A stretch of DNA of 6,701 nt, from contig DAOVXM010000144.1 in assembly GCA_030636125.1 (NCBI GenBank), positions 1-6,701 of the forward strand, given 5' to 3'. Shown piece by piece: positions 6,423 through 6,701 of this stretch; position 1 is the stretch's first letter, and every line of letters begins with the position of its first letter. Origin of the DNA: Chloroflexota bacterium (lineage in GTDB: Bacteria > Chloroflexota > Anaerolineae > Anaerolineales > UBA4823). The position numbers and the translations under genes were made by a program. Under the pieces are notes generated by a model. That model did not search any database and was not told the DNA's origin. It saw only the letters and a program-made list of their open reading frames with translations.

Positions 6423-6439
6423 TGACCGACTGGTCAGTT
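6420..6439. promoter_or_regulatory. Operator-like site 2 (8-4-8 inverted repeat)
   Basis: AACTGACC (6420-6427) and GGTCAGTT (6432-6439) are exact inverted repeats around GACT. Size, spacing and the TGACC...GGTCA arms are typical of a TetR-family dimer site. It shares GACCGACTG with site 1 in opposite orientation, and lies about 160 nt upstream of the secreted protein gene. No regulator gene is in view. Confidence 0.5.
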
Positions 6440-6701
6440 TATCCAATGCCTTTCGACTTGTATACCGGTTGAATTACAGTCATATCTGGCATACATCAAT
6501 CGTTTTAATAAACCTGTCAGGGCATATTACAAATATCCACATAATTCATTGGCAATTACACATGCTAATTACCGTTATAATTTATATACTCATTACACTG
6601 GCATATTTCTAATCGTAGATTCAACTCATAAGTGCAACACTAAAGGTCAAGAAGAGAGGCAAGCTATGATAGGATAAATGCTTCTCAAACGACCAAGTCA
6701 A

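Larger units (their letters stand above)
6262..6701. other. AT-rich 440-nt noncoding region with operators
   Basis: Apart from the sites listed, I see no gene. CTGGCATA occurs at 6486-6493 and 6598-6605, with a third GGCATA at 6521-6526. A TATAAT at 6576-6581 lacks a well-spaced -35. An ATG at 6678, with AGGA only 3 nt upstream, opens a frame that runs off the edge after eight codons (M-L-L-K-R-P-S-Q). It may be the start of a divergent gene but is too short to call. An ATG at 6666 stops after three codons. Confidence 0.6.

Noticed and set aside
6666..6677. Small ORF from the ATG at 6666
   Set aside because: It meets a stop after three codons.

Overview
The window looks like chromosomal DNA from a moderate-GC bacterium. 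It reads most like a member of the Chloroflexota (Anaerolineae-type). That assignment is an inference from the style of the proteins: a split MacA/MacB exporter, a BaeS-like histidine kinase whose sensor and linker resemble Chloroflexota kinases, and small glycine-rich exported proteins. No marker gene is present to prove it. There are no RNA genes, insertion sequences, CRISPR arrays or phage genes.

Left part (1-3108, + strand): an exporter operon enters from the left edge. It contains the C-terminal end of a MacA-like membrane-fusion/adaptor protein, a complete MacB-type ATPase, and a complete MacB/FtsX-type permease whose start overlaps the ATPase gene by 14 nt. After 117 nt comes a gene for a 243-aa lipoprotein of unknown function with a glycine-rich tail. 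A strong hairpin with an A-tract on one side and a T-rich tract on the other closes this block. It can stop transcription from both directions.

Middle part (3263-5336, - strand): an OmpR-family response regulator followed 16 nt later by its HAMP-containing sensor kinase. These two genes converge on the exporter operon. The most economical reading is that this two-component system senses envelope stress or a toxic compound and controls the exporter, but the sequence does not show that link directly. Two small palindromes lie just upstream of and across the regulator's start.

Right part (5548-6701): a 237-aa secreted protein on the - strand with a signal peptide, a duplicated helical segment of about 40 residues and a glycine-rich tail. 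A perfect 12-bp hairpin without a U-tract lies downstream of it. Its upstream region (6262-6701) is a 440-nt AT-rich noncoding stretch with two operator-like inverted repeats. These share a 9-bp core in opposite orientation and resemble TetR-family binding sites. A regulator or other divergent gene may begin just beyond the right edge.

The points most worth following are the pairing of two unrelated glycine-rich exported proteins of unknown function with a MacAB exporter and a two-component system, and the paired operators controlling the second of these proteins.
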